Shown: positions 33,901 to 45,699, counted from the first letter of the stretch. The stretch is DNA of 64,000 nt from Thinopyrum elongatum (GCA_011799875.1 JAAAXO010000416.1:398190-462189); one strand, 5' to 3'. The notes: generated from the letters alone by a model not told the origin. A program made the numbers and translations.

Positions 33901-35376
33901 CTTCTGGGAGTATAAGTCATCAACCGTTATTTCTTAGTAATTGTTTCCTTTATACCTATTGTTGCATACAGGGATATCAAAACTTCTGCTCGGTTCTATT
34001 TCGACTTTGATTTTAGTTGAACTGCACAAAAGGAGCCAATGTGTTTAAGGCAAACTGTTGCATTATTGGGCCAAGTTGGTCTTTCCACTTTGCAGAAAGA
34101 AGCAGTCACTGTTTGCGCTACATTACACAAGGAATGATCGAGAAGCTGTACAGAGTATTAGTAGACGCTGGTGACATGACTAGTCTGCAGAGAGCATGGG
34201 AAACTCAACAACACGTGGAGTGCAAAATTCACTCCACAAGGAAAGGTATGACCAAGTCAGTGGCCAACGCAGCTGTAACAAACGAGGTCAGTATCGGCCT
34301 TCATCCACATGATTGTGCTTTGTTATGTTGTGCTACTTATATTGTTGTATTGTTTTGAATAAATGTTTAATTGAAGCTATTGTATTGCTATCTTTTCCTG
34401 TTAAGATAATGAAGATGATTATAGTTGTGAGCGTATGTTTAATCAACTAGTACCATTATTATATTCATCACACTTTTTCTGTATTTATGCAGACATGGAT
34501 GCTCAGCTTGATTTCAGTGGAACTGCACAAAATGTTCAGATGGTTCGTGTCCTCCATAATACTTCATCATGCACAATACATCGAATGGTTCTCTAATCAT
34601 TCGTTGTCACCTTGAGCCACCAGACTATCTACTTGAATGGAGCTGCCAACGTGTTCAACGCCTTGCAATATATAAACACGAAATCCACCATGCTACGCAA
34701 GACATTGTTTGATTTCAGTGGAACTGCACAAAAAGATATGCTGGTTAATCCGGCTCCATGTGCTATTTCAATGTGCAAACTGATGACAATCATAGGCATT
34801 ACATATTTTGAATGGGAAAAGCTTGTCAAAGTTTAATCATTGATGTTAGCAAGAAGACATTCATTTAATATTTTGGAATTGGAAAACCTTGTCAAATTGT
34901 GCTCATTGATGATAGCCAGAAGACATGCATTTGATATTTTGGAATGGGACGCCCTTTGCTGTGAGCAGCGTCGATCGTTTTTTCCTATTCGTGTGTTCAG
35001 TTCAGAAGTAAATATTTACTCTGATGAGATGCATAGTCATGAATGTTGACTTATGTAAGGTATTTTAAGAGTTTGTTCTAAATGTTGTCTATGAAATGCC
35101 AGGCCTTGTGAGTTTGATTACAAAATTGAGCTTGGAATGCTGTGGCATGCGGCATCACGAGCTGTTCACCATGCCTTCTGAGAATAATGCTTCGTATTGT
35201 TTTGCACGTTAATCTAATGCCATTGATTTGCATGTTAAGAAGATCATCCTCATCTGTTGTTTCTGTGCTTAAGAAGTTCATCGTCTTATGTTTCATACTT
35301 TCATTCATAGCCTATACGACAACTCGGGTAGCTTAGAGGTGAAACGATATGATCTTCCGACCAACTCATCGTATTA

Positions 35377-35655
35377 GGCCGTGATTGGATCGTCGTTTTT
35401 GAACCAAAACCGCTTGTAAAACTGACGCTTGTAAATAAAAGCAGATGGTCTTGGGCGAAGCGCTTGGTTGGTCATTTTCTGGTAAAATATACACTGGTTT
35501 CTCAAATTACACGCGTAACTCGCCGGTTTTCATTACAGACCTCGGGCCGTCAGTTTCATTACGCCTGTATTTTACGCGTTGTTTCCGGTGACGAGTAAAT
35601 TACACTTGTATCCTTAATACAGGTGTGAAATAATCCAGAGCTCCCAAGCGCGGCC
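35377..35655. mobile_element. Tourist (Harbinger-type) MITE, 279 bp
   Basis: GGCCGTGATTGGA at the left mirrors CCCAAGCGCGGCC at the right, and TTA flanks both ends (35374-35376, 35656-35658). This is a three-base TTA duplication as for PIF/Harbinger miniatures. No coding capacity. Confidence 0.75.
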
Positions 35656-35659
35656 TTAC

Positions 35660-36714
35660 CGTTTCATACCGGCTCAATCTCTCGAAGGTGCTCATAGGGG
35701 TACAATGATCCTGGCTTCTTGAACGACCAGCGGGTGCTGTATCAGACCATCCGTAGGGCCCGCGAGGCCCTCTCTGTCGTCCTTCAAGTTGTTGCGCTCG
35801 CCGTGGGCCGCCGTCTCGCGTTCTCAACATGGTCAACGAACATGAGGAATGAGGAGATGACTTAACTTGGAGAGGATGACAGTGGAGAGCCACCAAGGCC
35901 ATAGCCGCACGTACGCAAGTGCCTCCTTATTATATACAACTATAATTTTTTTTGCTTCCTCCTGGTTTCCTGACATCACGGTCCCATACCATTGTCAGCC
36001 TATATAGTCAATAAACGAAAGAATTGCACAAGGAGCGGCTGACAGCTGGGACCCAGCAGCTCGAGCAGTATTTGTTTTTTGAGGTGTGAGCAGAGTTTTT
36101 CTTGAGCGATGTTTTTGTTGTTGTTCAAAGGAGCAGGGTATCAACTGGGCGGGCTGTGGCCCGTCTGGCCCAGGCTATTCTTTTAAGTCGACCAAATATC
36201 CAGCTCAGATATTAATTTTTCAATGTGAAAATGGCTAGCCCAGCTATACTTTTTTTTGCGGAATACTCAACCCAGGTCAACTTGTTATTCTCCGCCCCGC
36301 ATTAGACTTGCCAAGAAAATGGGATTTAAGAAATAATAAATGGGCTGTAATTAAAAAAATTGGCTGTAAATATAAAAAACGCACCGAATAGGTAATTTTT
36401 TAAATTTCATTACTTGTTGCGCGCGCAAAATTTCGTTAGATTTTTACCTAATACAAATTTATTTTGAAATTATATTTAATCTGACTCAATATTTCGGGTT
36501 AAAAAATATTTTGGATCCCATCAAAATGTGGGAAATTTTGTTGAATTTTTTTTGAGTGGTTGGTTGAAATTATTAACCATTGTCCTGGCTAGAAAATGGG
36601 TTGTAATTTTAACAAACAGTAAATGGGCTGAGTAAATTCCATTAGAATTAAAAAATGGATTGTACATTATAACAAATCGCAAATGGGCTATATGTTCTCT
36701 GCCACAGATGTGAT
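35660..36714. other. CACTA interior without recognised genes
   Basis: It contains the phrase CTGACAGCTGGGACCCA (36040), which recurs at 44570, 44750 and, altered, 45250-45400, and A/T-rich DNA with repeated AAATGGGCTG (36340-36690). These are internal CACTA repeats; no gene was seen. Confidence 0.5.
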
Positions 36715-37143
36715 GGTAACTTGTGGGCCTACTAAGTTGACGCGTACGCAAGGCTTTTTCAACTTATAGTCAACAATCGATTCTAGTAGCAGTGGTCGTT
36801 GGATGTCCATCTAACGGCTGTGATGCTTCTTCAATCTCGGATATTCATGCTTCAGCCACCCAAACCACTGCCGGCGGTACCGCCTGCTACCGCCTCCCAT
36901 GGCCGGTTGTGCTGCCGCGCAGGCCTCACCGGCCCACCCTACTCCCATCGCCGTCCAGGCCATTCCTCTACTCACCAACACCTCCTGTTATTCTCCGGCG
37001 ACGGCAGCCTCACACCGCAGTCAAACCAGTGAACCCTCGTACTCCCCTCCGCGTGGGCATCCACTATCTTCGCCGGCTTCGGGTCGTTCCCTTCCTAGGC
37101 CTCGCCATCGTCCACCGCGTTGGTTCTCTTGGCGCGGCGTGGT
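36715..37143. repeat. tandem duplication in the CACTA, copy 1 (broken by the gypsy insertion)
   Basis: From GACTTGTGGGCC-like text (ACTTGTGGGCCTACTAAGTT at 36719) onward this matches 44784-45205 block by block, including TGTGCTGCCGCGCAGGCCTC and GTTATTCTCCGGCGACGGCA. Copy 1 continues beyond the gypsy element at 44350 (AACGACAGCCATCGGAAG), matching 45214. Confidence 0.8.
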
Positions 37144-38789
37144 TGATGCCTACTACGCAACTTTATTCTTGTAGACTCGTGTTGGGCCTCCAAGCGCAGA
37201 GTTTTGTAGGACAGTAGCAATTTTCCCTCAAGTGGATGACCTAAGGTTTATCAATCCATGGGAGGTGTAGGATGAAGATGGTCTCTCTCAAACAACCCTG
37301 CAACCAAATAAAAAAGAGTCTCTTGTGTCCCCAACACACCAAATACAATGGTAATTTGTATAGGTGCACTAGTTCGGCGAAGAGATGGTGATACAAGTGT
37401 AATATGGATAGTAGATATTGATTTTTGTAATAGGAACAATAAAAAACAGCAAGGTAGCAATTAATAAAACGGAGCACAAACGATATTGCAATGCTTGAAA
37501 ATGAGGCCTAGGGTCCGTACTTTCGCTATTGCAATCTCTCAACAATGCTAATCTAATTGGATCATATAACCATCCCTCAACGTGCGATGAAGAATCACTC
37601 CAAAGTTCTTATCTAGCGGAGAACATAAGAAGAAATTGTTTGTAGCTATTCTTTCTGATCGATCTATCCAAAAGTTCATACTAAAATAACACCAAGTTAT
37701 TCTTTCCGATCGATCTATCAAGAGTTCGTACTAAAATAACACTAAGTTATTCTTTCCGATCGATCTATCAAGAGTTCGTACTAAAATAACACCAAAGCAA
37801 ATTCAGATTCATAATACTCAATCCAACACAAAGAACCTCAAAGAGTGCCCCAAGATTTCTACCGGAGAAACAAAAGACGAGAACATGCATCAACCCCTAT
37901 GCATAGATTATCCCAATATCACCTCGGGAATCCGCGAGTTGAGTACCAAAACATATCTCAAGTGAATCAATATAATACCCCATTGTCACCATGGGTATTC
38001 ATATGCAAGACATACATCAAGTGTTCTCAAATCCATAAAAGTATTCAATCCGATAAAATGAAATCTCAAAGGGAAAACTCAATTCACAACAAGATAGAGA
38101 GGGGAAAACACCATATGATCCAACTATATTAACAAAGCCCGCGATACATCAAGATCGTGACATCTCAAGAACACAAGAGAGAGGGAGAGAGATTAAACAC
38201 ATAGCTACTGGTACAAACCCTCGGCCCCGACGGTGGACTATTCCCTCCTCATCATGGTGGCACCGGGATGATGAAGATGGCCATCGGTGATGATTTCCCC
38301 CTACGGCAGGGTGCCGGAACGGGATTCTAGATTGGTTTTTCGTGGCTACAGAGGATTGCGGCGGCGGAACTTCTGATCTAGGGTTACCCTGAGGGTTTTT
38401 GGAATATTTGGGAATATGTAGGGCGAAAAGGCGGTGCGGGAGGCCACCGAGGTGGGCACAACCCACCAGGGCGTGCCTGGGCCCCCGGGCGCGCCCAGGT
38501 GGGTTGTGGCCCCCTCGGGGCACCCCTCAGGTACTTCTCTGGCACACTGGATGTCTTCTGGTCCAAAAAAAATCTCCAAAAATTTTCGCTGCGTTTGGAC
38601 TCCGTTTGGTATTGATTTTCTGCGATGTAAAAAACAAGCAAAAAACAGCAACTGGCACTGGGCACTATGTTAATAGGTTAGTCCCAAAAAATGATATAAA
38701 GTTGCTATAAAATGATTGTAAAACATCCAAGAATGATAATATAACGACATGAATACTTCGTAAATTATAGATACGTTGGAGACGTATCA
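37144..38789 (-). repeat. 3' LTR of the complete gypsy element
   Basis: 1646 bp. On the minus strand it starts after the polypurine tract (AATTAAGCTTGGGGATGC at 38807-38790). It includes the long inverted repeat at 38454-38514 and a threefold repeat TTATTCTTTCCGATCGATCT (37641, 37696, 37750). Confidence 0.9.
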
Positions 38790-41731
38790 GCATCCCCAAG
38801 CTTAATTCCTACTCGTCCTCGAGTAGGTAAATGATAAAAGAAATAATTTATGAAGTGTGAATGCCAGCAAAGTGCACAAGTTTGATCAATGATAATTTCA
38901 ATCACTTTTTCTAGCATCATAACAGAAATTCTTTCTCATAAAACTTCTCATGTTAAAATAGCAACCAATTCACATGTTAAGATTCAAACAATGAATTCTC
39001 TTGAAACTCAACAACCTATATTCTTAGTCACCAAACAATTGCAATTCAACTTATTCAGCAGAGTCTAAGTAAGAGGTCCACATACTCAATCATCATATAG
39101 TCTTCCATGATTGCTACTACTCAAAGCAAATTCTTAGAACAAATGGCATTCATCGAACACAGAGAAAGATAGGGGCTTAATGTTTCGCCTCCCAACTCAT
39201 TTATCATAGAGATAATTGTCAACAATAATAAATCATGATCAAATATATTTGACTGGTCATATGTGCCTAGATCTTTCCCCACCACATGATGCTTGTCAAC
39301 TAGAGAATAACTGAGGTTGAATGAGGATGTAAACTATTGACTCTTTGCATAAAAGTAAATACTGAAAAGTAAAAGATAGACCCTTCGCAGAGGGAAGCAG
39401 AGGTTGTGATGCGCTTTTTATTTGGATGCCCAAGCTCTTAATGCAAAGGAACGTCACGTTATATTGCCCCTTATGATAGCAACCTTTATTATGCAGTCCG
39501 TCGCTTTTATTACTTTGCCATCACAAGTTCGTACAACGCTCAATTTTCCCTTACAATAAAAGATCAAACATATTTAGGAGCAATCTTATTCAATCCATAG
39601 GTAAGTATGGTGGACACTCATGGCAAGAAACTGGATTTAGGGTTTTTAGATGCACAAGTAGTATCTCTACTTAGTACGAATTTTTGGCTAGGAAAAGATC
39701 CTAGGCAAACACCACATGTTGGAAGATCCATAACAATATAACTTCTATGCAAATATACACAACCATAACTCATTACGTTGTCTTCCTTGTCCAACTTCAA
39801 CTAATTTGCTCAAGTTCGAAAATAATTAATGGGTATTCACAATCATAGAAGATGTCCAAGATAATATATTTATATGTGAAAGTTCTGTTCCTTATACTAA
39901 TCATTCATGAATTGCTTGTATGACCAATATTGTGATTGTCAAGCTTCAAAAGATTTCACTTTCTAAACCCAATGTGAAGCCACTACTATGCATGATATGG
40001 ATATATAATTTCAACTTCATGATATTCAATTCATTCAACAATTTACTCATAGGATATAAGTGAAGCACAAGAGTAAATAACAAACTACTCCAAAAAGATA
40101 TAAGTGAAGATCAAGCGAGTAGTTGAGTAAAGGGGTAGCTAAGTGAGGACTCTTTCTTATTTAAAAACTTTCAGATCTAAGTATTTTATTAAAACAGCAA
40201 GCAAATAAAATAAAATGACATTCTAAGAATAGCACACATCATGTGAAGAAGCAAAAACTTAGGCTCAGCCGAGGCTAACCGATAATTGTAGATGCTTGAG
40301 ACTTCTTGGATTATTAACTTGGGATGCCTTGGGCATCCCCAAGCTTGAGCTTTTGTGCCTCCTTAATTCCTTTTATATCGCGGTTTCCTAAATCTTAAAA
40401 ACTTCATCGACACAAAACTCAACAAGAACTCGTGAGATAAGTTAGTATAAATCAATGCAAAAACCTTACCATTCTCTACTGTAGCAAATCACAAAAATTA
40501 TAATTTAACATTGCATACTAAATGCCTCTGCATATTTAATACTCCTATCCTCAAATAGAATCATTAAACAAGCAAACATATGCAAACAATGCAAACATAA
40601 CAGCAATCTGTTTAAACAGGACAGTCTGTAAAGAATGCAATATTCTTCATACTTCCCTAACTCCAAAAATTATGAAAAATTACATCACTGTAGAAAATTT
40701 ATCATATATTATTGTGCAAAAAAATTCAACAATTTATCACATTCTGACTTTTCTGGACAATTTTTGCAACAGCGACAAACTTTCTGTTTTGAAACAGCAA
40801 CTCATATACTTGCAAAATAAGCATAGCGAAGGCTATAGTTGCCATTTTTATTGAAGTAAGAGATGCAAAAAATTATTCTAACTAACAGAAAGCAAATCCT
40901 AATAAAATAAAATGGCTCTCCAAGCAAAACTCATATCATGTGACGAATGAAAATATAGCTCCAAGTGAGGTTACCAATAATGTTGAAGACGAAAGAGGGG
41001 ATGCCTTCCGGGGCATCCCCAAGCTTAGTTGCTTGGATCTTCCTTGAATATTTCCTTGGGGGTGCCTTGGGAATCCCCAAGCTTAGGTTATTGTCACTCC
41101 TTATTCTCCTCATATCGATATCTCACCCAAAACATGAAAACTTCAATCACACAAAACTTAACGGAACTTCGTGAGATGGGTTAGTATGATAACGACAAAT
41201 CATTCACTTTGGTACTGTCAAAGACAAGATTCATAATTGTTCTCACACAATGCATACTGTACTATAAAATTTCCACAATTTATATTAAGCAATATAAGCC
41301 ATAGAAACTAGAAAACAAGCAAATTATGCATTGAAAACATAATCTGTCAAAAACAGAACAGTACGTAAAGATCTGAATTAAGGTCATACTTCTGTAACTC
41401 CAGAAATTCTTAAAAATTAGGAAAACGTAGAAAATTTGTATACCCATTAACTGTAAAAAATTTAGAATGTTTGCACTTTCCAGTAATAGACAGGAATTTC
41501 CGCACTGGACGCAAAAGTTTCTGGTTTTGCACAGAATCAAGTCAACTATCATCCACACTATCCCAAAGGCTTTACTTGGCACTTTATTGAAACAAAAGCT
41601 ATAAAACAAGATCACTACAGTAGCCTAACCATGTAAACACACAAAAACAGTAGGTAAAAGTGTTGGGTTGTCTCCCAACAAGCGCTTTTCTTTAATGCCT
41701 TTTAAGCTAGGCATGATGATTTCAATGATGC
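38790..41731 (-). other. non-coding 3' interior of the complete gypsy element
   Basis: A/T-rich, no sustained frame. The polypurine-like phrase GGCATCCCCAAGCTT (plus strand) recurs at about 38789, 40333 and 41013 and, altered, 41072. Blocks around 40915-41090 are homologous to 9385-9570 of the split gypsy element, showing the two families share this region. Confidence 0.6.
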
Positions 41732-42517
41732 TCACATAGAGATAAATAATTGAAATATAAAGAGAGCATCATGAATCACATGGCAAGCACATTTAAGTCT
41801 AACCCACTTCCTATGCATAGGGATTTTGTGAGCAAACAACTTATGGGAACAAGAATCAACTAGCATAGGAAGGCAAAACAAGCAAAACTTCAAGATTTTC
41901 AACACATAGAGAGAAAACTTGATATTATTGCAATATGTAAAAGCATATGTTCCTCTCTCATAATAATTTTCAGTAGCATCATGAATGAATTCAACAATAT
42001 AGCTATCACATAAATCATTCTTTTCATGATCCACAAGCATAGAAATTTTATTACTCTCCACATAAGCAAATTTATTCTCATGAATAGCAGTGGGAGCAAA
42101 CTCAACAAAATAACTATCATGTGATTCTTGATTGGCATAATAATATTGAGCATTAAAATCATGATGACAAGTTTCCTGGATATCATTAATCTTTATAGCA
42201 TACATGTCATCACCATAATCATCATAAATAGGAGGCATGCTTTCATCATAGTAAATATTCTCATCAAAACTTGGGGGACTAAAAATATCATCTACATCAA
42301 ACATAGCATCCCCAAGCATGTAGATTTGCATATCATTAGCATCATGGATATTCAAAGAATTCATAGTAGCAACATTGCAATCATGCTCATCATTCAAAGA
42401 TTTTTTGTCAAACATTTTATAGAATTCTTCTTCTATCAATTGAGCACAATTTTCCTTTCCATCATTTCCACGAAAGACATTATAAAGATGAACAATATGA
42501 TGCACCCTCAATTCCAT
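41732..42517 (-). CDS. 261-residue protein of unknown function, the only ORF of a non-autonomous gypsy element
   Basis: The frame is open from ATG (42517) to the stop at 41732. The N-terminal third has Glu/Lys-rich sequence; the middle is strongly acidic and Tyr/Asp-rich (about residues 75-115); residues 165-200 contain CDSYIVEF and YYERG. The C-terminal part is hydrophobic and cysteine-rich, then KIPMHR, RLKC and DALFIFQL. A degraded homologue occupies the same place in the plus-strand element at 5943-6827. No match to gag, protease, polymerase or integrase motifs. It begins about 160 bp after the primer-binding site, where gag would normally start. Function unknown; conservation in two elements suggests it mattered for mobility or is a relic of a captured gene. 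Confidence 0.7.
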   Translation of the reverse strand: MELRVHHIVHLYNVFRGNDGKENCAQLIEEEFYKMFDKKSLNDEHDCNVATMNSLNIHDANDMQIYMLGDAMFDVDDIFSPPSFDENIYYDESMPPIYDDYGDDMYAIKINDIQETCHHDFNAQYYYANQESHDSYFVEFAPTAIHENKFAYVESNKISMLVDHEKNDLCDSYIVEFIHDATENYYERGTYAFTYCNNIKFSLYVLKILKFCLFCLPMLVDSCSHKLFAHKIPMHRKWVRLKCACHVIHDALFIFQLFISM

Positions 42518-42612
42518 TTTTTTGTAGTTTTCTTTTACAAACCAAACTAGTGATAAAACAAGAAACTAAAAGATTCAATTGCAAGATCTAAAGATATACC
42601 TTCAAGCACTCA

Positions 42613-42705
42613 CCTCCCCGGCAACGGCGCGAGAAAAGAGCTTCGTTGATGGGGTGTGAGTGCCGCTTACCTAACCTCCCCGGCAACGGCGCCAGAAAAG
42701 AGCTT
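42613..42705 (-). repeat. primer-binding site present twice in tandem
   Basis: CCTCCCCGGCAACGGCGC followed by C/GAGAAAAGAGCTT occurs at 42614-42643 and 42676-42705, 62 bp apart. The copy next to the LTR reads TGGCGCCGTTGCCGGGGAGG on the minus strand, a perfect tRNA-Asp-type site; the distal copy has one change in the TGGCGCC end. Confidence 0.85.
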
Positions 42706-44349
42706 GATGTCTACTACGCAACTTTGTTCTTGTAGACTCGTGTTGGGCCTCCAAGCGCAGAGTTTTGTAGGACAGTAGCAATTTTCCCTCAAGTGGATGA
42801 CCTAAGGTTTATCAATCCGTGGGAGGTGTAGGATGAAGATGGTCTCTCTCAAACAACCCTGCAACCAAATAACAAAGAGTCTCTTGTGTCCCCAACACAC
42901 CAAATATAATGGTAATTTGTATAGATGCACTAGTTCGGCGAAGAGATGGTGATACAAGTGTAATATGGATAGTAGATATTGAATTTTGTAATAGGAACAA
43001 TAAAAAACAGCAAGGTAGCAATTGATAAAATGGAGCACAAACGATATTGCAATGCTTGAAAATGAGGCCTAGGGTTCGTACTTTCGCTAGTGCAATCTCT
43101 CAACAATGCTAATCTAATTGGATCATATAACCATCCCTCAACGTGCGAGGAAGAATCACTCCAAAGTTCTTATCTAGCGGAGAATATAAGAAGAAATTGT
43201 TAGTAGCTATTCTTTCTGATCGATCTATCCAAGAGTTCGTACTAAAATAACACCAAGTTATTCTTTTCGATCAATCTATCAAGAGTTCTTACTAAAATAA
43301 CACTAAGTTATTCTTTCCAATCGATCTATCAAGAGTTCGTACTAAAATAACACCAAAGCAAATTCAGATTCATAATAATCAATCCAACACAAAGAACCTC
43401 AAAGAGTGCCCCAAGATTTCTACTGGAGAAACAAAAGACGAGAACATGCATCAACCCCTATGCATAGATTACCCCAATGTCACCTCGGGAATCTGCGAGT
43501 TGAGTACCAAAACATATCTCAAGTGAATCAATATAATACCCCATTGTCACCACGGGTATTCATATGCAAGACATACATCAAGTGTTCTCAAATCCATAAA
43601 AGTATTCAATCCGATAAAACAAAATCTCAAAGGGAAAACTCAATTCACAACAAGATAGAGAGGGGAAAACACCATATGATCCAACTATATTAACAAAGCC
43701 CGTGATACATCAAGATCGTGACATCTCAAAAACACGAGAGAGAGAGAGAGAGATGAAACACATAGCTACTCGTACAAACCCTCAGCCCCGAGGGTGGACT
43801 ACTCCCTCCTTATCATGGTGGCCGCCGGGATGATGAAGATGGCCACCAGTGATGATTTCCCCCTTCGGCAGGGTGCCAAAATAGGGTATAGATTGGTTTT
43901 TTGTGGCTACAGAGGCTTGCGGCGGCGGAACTTCTGATTAGGGTAACCCCGAGGGTTTTTGGAATATTTGGGAATTTATAGGGCGAAGAGGCGGTGCGAG
44001 AGGCCACCGAGGTGGGCACAACCCACCAGGGCACGCCTGGGCCCCCAGGCGCGCCCAGGTGGGTTGTGCCCCCCTCGGGGCACCCTTCTGGTACTTCTCT
44101 GGCCCACTGGATGTCTTCTGGTCCAAAAAAATCTCCAAAAAGTTTTGCTGCGTTTCAACTCCGTTTTGTATTGATTTTCTGCGATGTAAAAAACAAGCAA
44201 AAAAACAGCAACTGGCACTGGGCACTATGTCAATAGGTTAGTCCCAAAAAATGATATAAAGTTGCTATAAAATGATTGTAAAACATCCAAGAATGATAAT
44301 ATAACGGCATGAATACTTCATAAATTATAGATACGTTGGAGACGCATCA
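42705..44349 (-). repeat. 5' LTR of the complete gypsy element
   Basis: 1645 bp, direct repeat of 37144-38789. Differences seen include the first base pairs after TGATG (C/T), a few substitutions per hundred bases and a short GA-run length change near 43735-43755. Confidence 0.9.
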
Positions 44350-45240
44350 GTGGTCAACTTTGTCAACAAACGACAGCCATCGGAAGAGGCTTGTACATGG
44401 AGTGGCTGACAGTAGGGACCCGCATGGCCCATGGCCGCACGCGAGCAAATCCCTCCTTATTATGCGAAAACAAATGATTTCTCCCCCTGATAGGTTTGAG
44501 CCAGCAGCTACATCTTTGCACGCAGGGAAGTGTTTCCTTTATTACGCGGAAAAAAAAGTTATCTCTCCCTGACAGCTGGGACCCACCAGCTTTATTATCA
44601 TCCATTTCGCGAAAATATAGATTGTACCAAAGATGCTAAATTGTTTTCTTTTTATTCTAACTCGAAAAAGAAGAAGTTAAAAAAACAAGAAAACATCTTC
44701 GCACGCAAGGAAGTGCCACCTTATTACGAGCAAAAAATGATTCCCCCCTGCTAGCTGGGACCCACCGGATTTGGAGGCTGACTTGTGGGCCAACTAAGTT
44801 GACGCGTACGGGCTTTGCCAAGTTAGTCAAAACGATTCTAGCTGCACTGACCATTGGATGTTAAATCAATGGCCGTGCTGTGTCTTCAACCTCTGGTCTT
44901 CTTGCTCCAGCCGCCCAAACCAGGCCTGCCATACCGCCTGCTCCATCCTCCCGTGGCTGGTTGTGCTGCCGCGCAGGCCTCACGGACCAACCATACTACG
45001 ACTGGCCAGGCCTTCCCTCTACTCACCCACACCCCCTGTTATTCTCCGGCGACGGCAGCCTTACGCCGCAGCCGAACCAGTGAGCCCTCGTACTCCCCTC
45101 CGCGTGGGCAACCAACCGCCTTGTCTTCTCTGGCTCCTCATCGTTCCCTTCCTAGGCCTCGCTGTCATCCACCACCTTGATGCTCTCGGTACCTCGTGGT
45201 GAATGAGGTCAATGAACGACAGCCATCGGAAGTGGACTTT
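44350..45240. repeat. rest of copy 1 and all of copy 2 of the CACTA tandem duplication
   Basis: 44355-44783 continues copy 1 after the gypsy insertion and holds two or three ~110-bp subrepeats based on GACAGCTGGGACCCACCAGC and CACGCAAGGAAGTGCC. 44784-45205 is copy 2 of 36715-37143. The same short subrepeat runs on to about 45420. Confidence 0.75.
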
Positions 45241-45699
45241 AGGCTATGAGGCTGACAGCTGGATCCACCAGCTACATCTTCGAACACAAGGAAGTGCCTC
45301 CTTATTACTCGCAAAATAAAAATGAATCCTCCACCTGACAGCTCAGACCCACCATCAATAACTTCGCATGCAAGGAAGTGCCTCCTTATCCTCCCTAACA
45401 GCCGGGACCCACCTGGTCGAAGCGTATGTAGCGTTGTCGCGAACGTGTACGTACATACTGGTTGATCGGTCTCTCTGCAACGATGAACCGTGGCCGAGCA
45501 AGCAGCGGCACGTGTAGTAGTAGAGCCCCCAACATAGCAGTTCAGACAGTCCCTTCTAAACCATGTACACATACGTACAACCACATGCCAAAAAACACGG
45601 CCACGTACGTACATACAGGCAGGGTTTCGAACGCCTACTCGCGCATATGTATGGCCAAGGCTCGTGTACATGGAGAGGCAATGGACGGCAGCAACGGCG

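Larger units (their letters stand above)
31860..35060 (+). other. gene-like repeated unit D (longest, internally duplicated)
   Basis: The promoter is interrupted by the Stowaway MITE. The leader is present twice (AGCTGGAGCCTCAGC at 31860, GCTGGAGGCTCAGC at 31983) around an AT microsatellite. The leader exon ends at a donor (CCTAAG then GTATAA, GT at 32319). Shared exon blocks recur at 34012, 34500-34532 and 34712-34733. Two further internal duplications exist: 32920-33010 with 33890-33975, and 33200-33315 with 34285-34400. AATAAA signals lie in the latter pair (33275, 34358). A 113-codon frame (34017-34358) runs through the first shared exon; no known domain. Confidence 0.5.
37144..44349 (-). 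mobile_element. complete non-autonomous Ty3/gypsy-type LTR retrotransposon, 7206 bp
   Basis: Two LTRs (37144-38789 and 42705-44349) begin TGATACGTCTCC and end GACATCA or GGCATCA in minus orientation. GTGGT duplications at 37139-37143 and 44350-44354 are identical. A tRNA-Asp-type primer-binding site adjoins the right LTR, and a polypurine tract adjoins the left. The LTRs differ by a few percent by eye, so the insertion is younger than its host CACTA but not recent. The interior has a single intact ORF and about 2.9 kb of non-coding DNA. It has no gag, protease, reverse transcriptase or integrase, so it must be copied by another element's proteins. Confidence 0.92.

Noticed and set aside
34017..34358. 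113-codon frame in unit D as a real protein
   Set aside because: It is not conserved in units A-C and ends in sequence that is duplicated elsewhere in another frame; described within the unit instead.
38149..38710. Frames of about 100 codons on both strands inside the gypsy LTR, repeated at 43938-44236 and 8287-8690
   Set aside because: They arise from the GC-rich inverted repeat in the LTR; the same text is open on both strands.
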